From Pseudomonas frederiksbergensis (GTDB taxonomy: Bacteria; Pseudomonadota; Gammaproteobacteria; Pseudomonadales; Pseudomonadaceae): a DNA stretch of 41,102 nt. This document shows positions 39,866 through 41,102 of the stretch, in pieces (within the stretch, counting starts at the first letter, position 1; every line of letters starts with the position of its first letter). The stretch lies in contig NZ_JQGJ02000029.1 of the NCBI RefSeq assembly GCF_000802155.2, forward strand, positions 1 through 41,102, in the 5' to 3' direction. A model generated the notes under the pieces. The model had not been told where the DNA came from. It worked only from the letters and a program-made list of their open reading frames with translations, and made no database searches. A program made the translations under genes and the position numbers.

Positions 39866-40900
39866 CCATGGCTTCCTGCATCACCTCGCCCATGACTTCG
39901 ATCGGGCACTTGAAATCGAAGCGTTTACGGGGGCGCATATTCAGCTCCAAGGCGATGGCATTCAATTGCTCTTGACTGTGTACCGACAAGTCAGTCCCCT
40001 TGGGCAGGTACTGGCGGATCAGGCCGTTGATGTTTTCGTTGCTACCGCGCTGCCAGGGGCTGTGCGGGTCGCAGAAGTAAATAGCGACCCCTGTCTGCTG
40101 GGTGATTTCAGCATGCCGCGCCATCTCCCGGCCCTGGTCGTAGGTCATGCTCTTGCGCATCGCCAGCGGCATGCTGTTGAGCGCTGCACTGAAGCCCTCC
40201 ATCGCCGAGGTCGCCGTTGCGTCGTTCATCTTCATCAGCATCAGGTAGCCACTGGTGCGCTCCACCAACGTGCCTACCGACGAGGCGTTGGCCTTACCCT
40301 TGATCAGGTCGCCCTCCCAATGCCCCGGCATCAGCCGGTCTTCGATCTCTGGCGGGCGAACATGAATGCTGACCATCTCAGGGATCTGGCCGCGCCGATC
40401 CACGCCACCAGAGCGCGGCCGGCGCGTCGTCTTGCCTTGGCGCAGGCAGACGATCAGCTCCTTGCGCAACTCGCCGACCGGCAAGGCATAGATCGCGTTA
40501 TAGATCGTCTCACGACAGACGTAGGCATCTCTGAGGTTGGGTATGGTCATGCTGCGCAGCTTGCCGGCAATCTGCTCGGGAGACAAACGCTTACGCAGCA
40601 TGTGGGCCACCAGTTCGAAGCGCTCGCTGCCCGGCACAAGCTTGCGCTTGGGGCGACAAACCTGGCGCCGAATGTTCATCTGTTGCTGGGCGCAGCGGGC
40701 CGAGTAAGCACCACTACTGCCTCGATTGCGCTTCAGCTCTCGGCTGACGGTCGAGGGCGACCTGTCAATCAGGCGAGCAATGCCGCGCAGGCTGAAGCCT
40801 TGAGCTTGACTGAGTTGAATGATGGCGCGCTCTTCGACGCTGAGTTCGGAATAGGACATAGGGGCAGCACCGTACCGGAAAGGTCAGGTGTTGCACTCAG
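39816..40900 (-). mobile_element. IS30-family insertion sequence
   Basis: It is bounded by perfect 13-bp inverted ends CTGAGTGCAACAC (39816-39828) and its complement (40888-40900), 1085 bases overall, and holds one transposase gene on the minus strand. The flanking bases (AAG left, TTT right) do not form a direct repeat, and the right flank does not continue the disrupted nuclease-STAND gene. So part of that gene was lost after or during insertion. Confidence 0.9.
39831..40859 (-). CDS. IS30-family transposase
   Basis: A 342-residue protein with the IS30 layout. An N-terminal HTH (SELSVEERAIIQLSQAQGFS; GIARLIDRSPSTVSRELKRN) binds the ends, followed by a DDE catalytic core with Asp in GHWEGDLIKGKA, Asp in MTYDQGREM and Glu in QRGSNENINGLIRQYLPKG. 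Reads complete, so the element may still be able to move. Confidence 0.95.
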   Translation of the reverse strand: MSYSELSVEERAIIQLSQAQGFSLRGIARLIDRSPSTVSRELKRNRGSSGAYSARCAQQQMNIRRQVCRPKRKLVPGSERFELVAHMLRKRLSPEQIAGKLRSMTIPNLRDAYVCRETIYNAIYALPVGELRKELIVCLRQGKTTRRPRSGGVDRRGQIPEMVSIHVRPPEIEDRLMPGHWEGDLIKGKANASSVGTLVERTSGYLMLMKMNDATATSAMEGFSAALNSMPLAMRKSMTYDQGREMARHAEITQQTGVAIYFCDPHSPWQRGSNENINGLIRQYLPKGTDLSVHSQEQLNAIALELNMRPRKRFDFKCPIEVMGEVMQEAMAMRHHAPASNQ

Positions 40901-40971
40901 TTTTCGCGGCCGCCGTTCATACCTGAGCAAAGAAGCTCCAATACGCTTTCGACCGCCCATACCCTTGAAAC

Positions 40972-40998
40972 AAAAAAAGCCCGCTTGAAGGCGGGCTT
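40972..40998 (-). terminator. Terminator facing the minus-strand gene
   Basis: Stem AAGCCCGC/GCGGGCTT with a six-base loop. On the minus strand it is followed by seven T residues, so it would end transcription coming from the gene at the right window edge. Confidence 0.75.
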
Positions 40999-41045
40999 AA
41001 AACGAAGAGGGTAATTCAGCTGGCATCATTGCCAACGTTGATGGC

Positions 41046-41102
41046 TCAGACCTTCAGCTCATCAAGGACGCTCAGCACAGCTTCGTGTGCGATGCTGATG
41101 AT
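41046..41102 (-). CDS. 3' end of an unidentified minus-strand gene
   Basis: Only the last 18 codons fall inside the window (IISIAHEAVLSVLDELKV, then TGA). The helical pattern, the G+C-rich codon use and the terminator about 50 bases downstream support a real gene end. Family cannot be told from so few residues. Confidence 0.4.
   Translation of the reverse strand: MISIAHEAVLSVLDELKV

Noticed and set aside
39852..40988. 378-residue plus-strand frame
   Set aside because: Mirror of the IS30 transposase, which has full HTH and DDE motifs on the other strand.

Overview
The window looks like a chromosomal stretch from a Pseudomonas of the fluorescens group. The evidence is the high-G+C codon use, Pseudomonas-type intergenic REP repeats, a CinA-family gene followed by a recA with a Pseudomonas-like N-terminus, and large phage-tail gene arrays just upstream of cinA-recA. 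In this group that chromosomal position is known to hold tailocins (phage-tail-like bacteriocins). No capsid, terminase, portal, integrase or phage replication gene is visible, so the tail arrays read as tailocins rather than prophages. Species is not determined.

Layout. (A) 1-4770 is the 3' end of a Mu-like tail cluster: baseplate J (cut by the window edge), YmfQ-type baseplate protein, tail fibre, fibre-assembly protein, an A+T-rich membrane acyltransferase, a SleB-like cell wall hydrolase, and a spanin pair with Rz1 nested inside Rz. (Spacer) About 5.0-6.1 kb is a repeat-rich spacer. (B) 6.1-20.0 kb has a PrtR-like self-cleaving repressor, a promoter with operator-like dyads, a structured leader, a Com-like zinc-finger protein, an exported DUF642-like protein and a holin. 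A P2/R-pyocin-order tail array follows: V, W, J, I, fibre, chaperone, sheath FI, tube FII, E/E', tape measure, U, X, D. The J gene carries an in-frame amber codon. (C) 20.2-35.6 kb is a second contractile tail of Mu type: terminator, sheath, tube, chaperone with frameshift, tape measure, gpN, gpP, gp45, gp46, gp47, gp48, and then three successive fibre/assembly-protein pairs. It ends with a GH19 endolysin and a second nested spanin pair. B has no lysis enzyme of its own after D, so B and C probably share the holin at the front and the endolysin/spanins at the back.

(D) 35.6-41.1 kb holds cinA and then the native recA with its LexA box. That recA is broken after codon 166. About 125 bp after the break a complete but clearly different recA begins (36878-37924). 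Beyond it lie a terminator, a nuclease-STAND NTPase gene resembling Avs-type antiphage proteins, cut off by an IS30-family element, and the 3' end of an unidentified minus-strand gene. The simplest reading is a mobile element or island that entered recA while supplying a substitute recA and carrying defence cargo. Its far end and any recombinase are outside the window.

How the parts probably work together (inference from family knowledge): DNA damage activates RecA, which triggers self-cleavage of the PrtR-like repressor. This opens the promoter near 7.0 kb, so the tail particles are built and released by holin, endolysin and spanins. The replaced recA therefore sits upstream of tailocin induction as well as of the SOS response.
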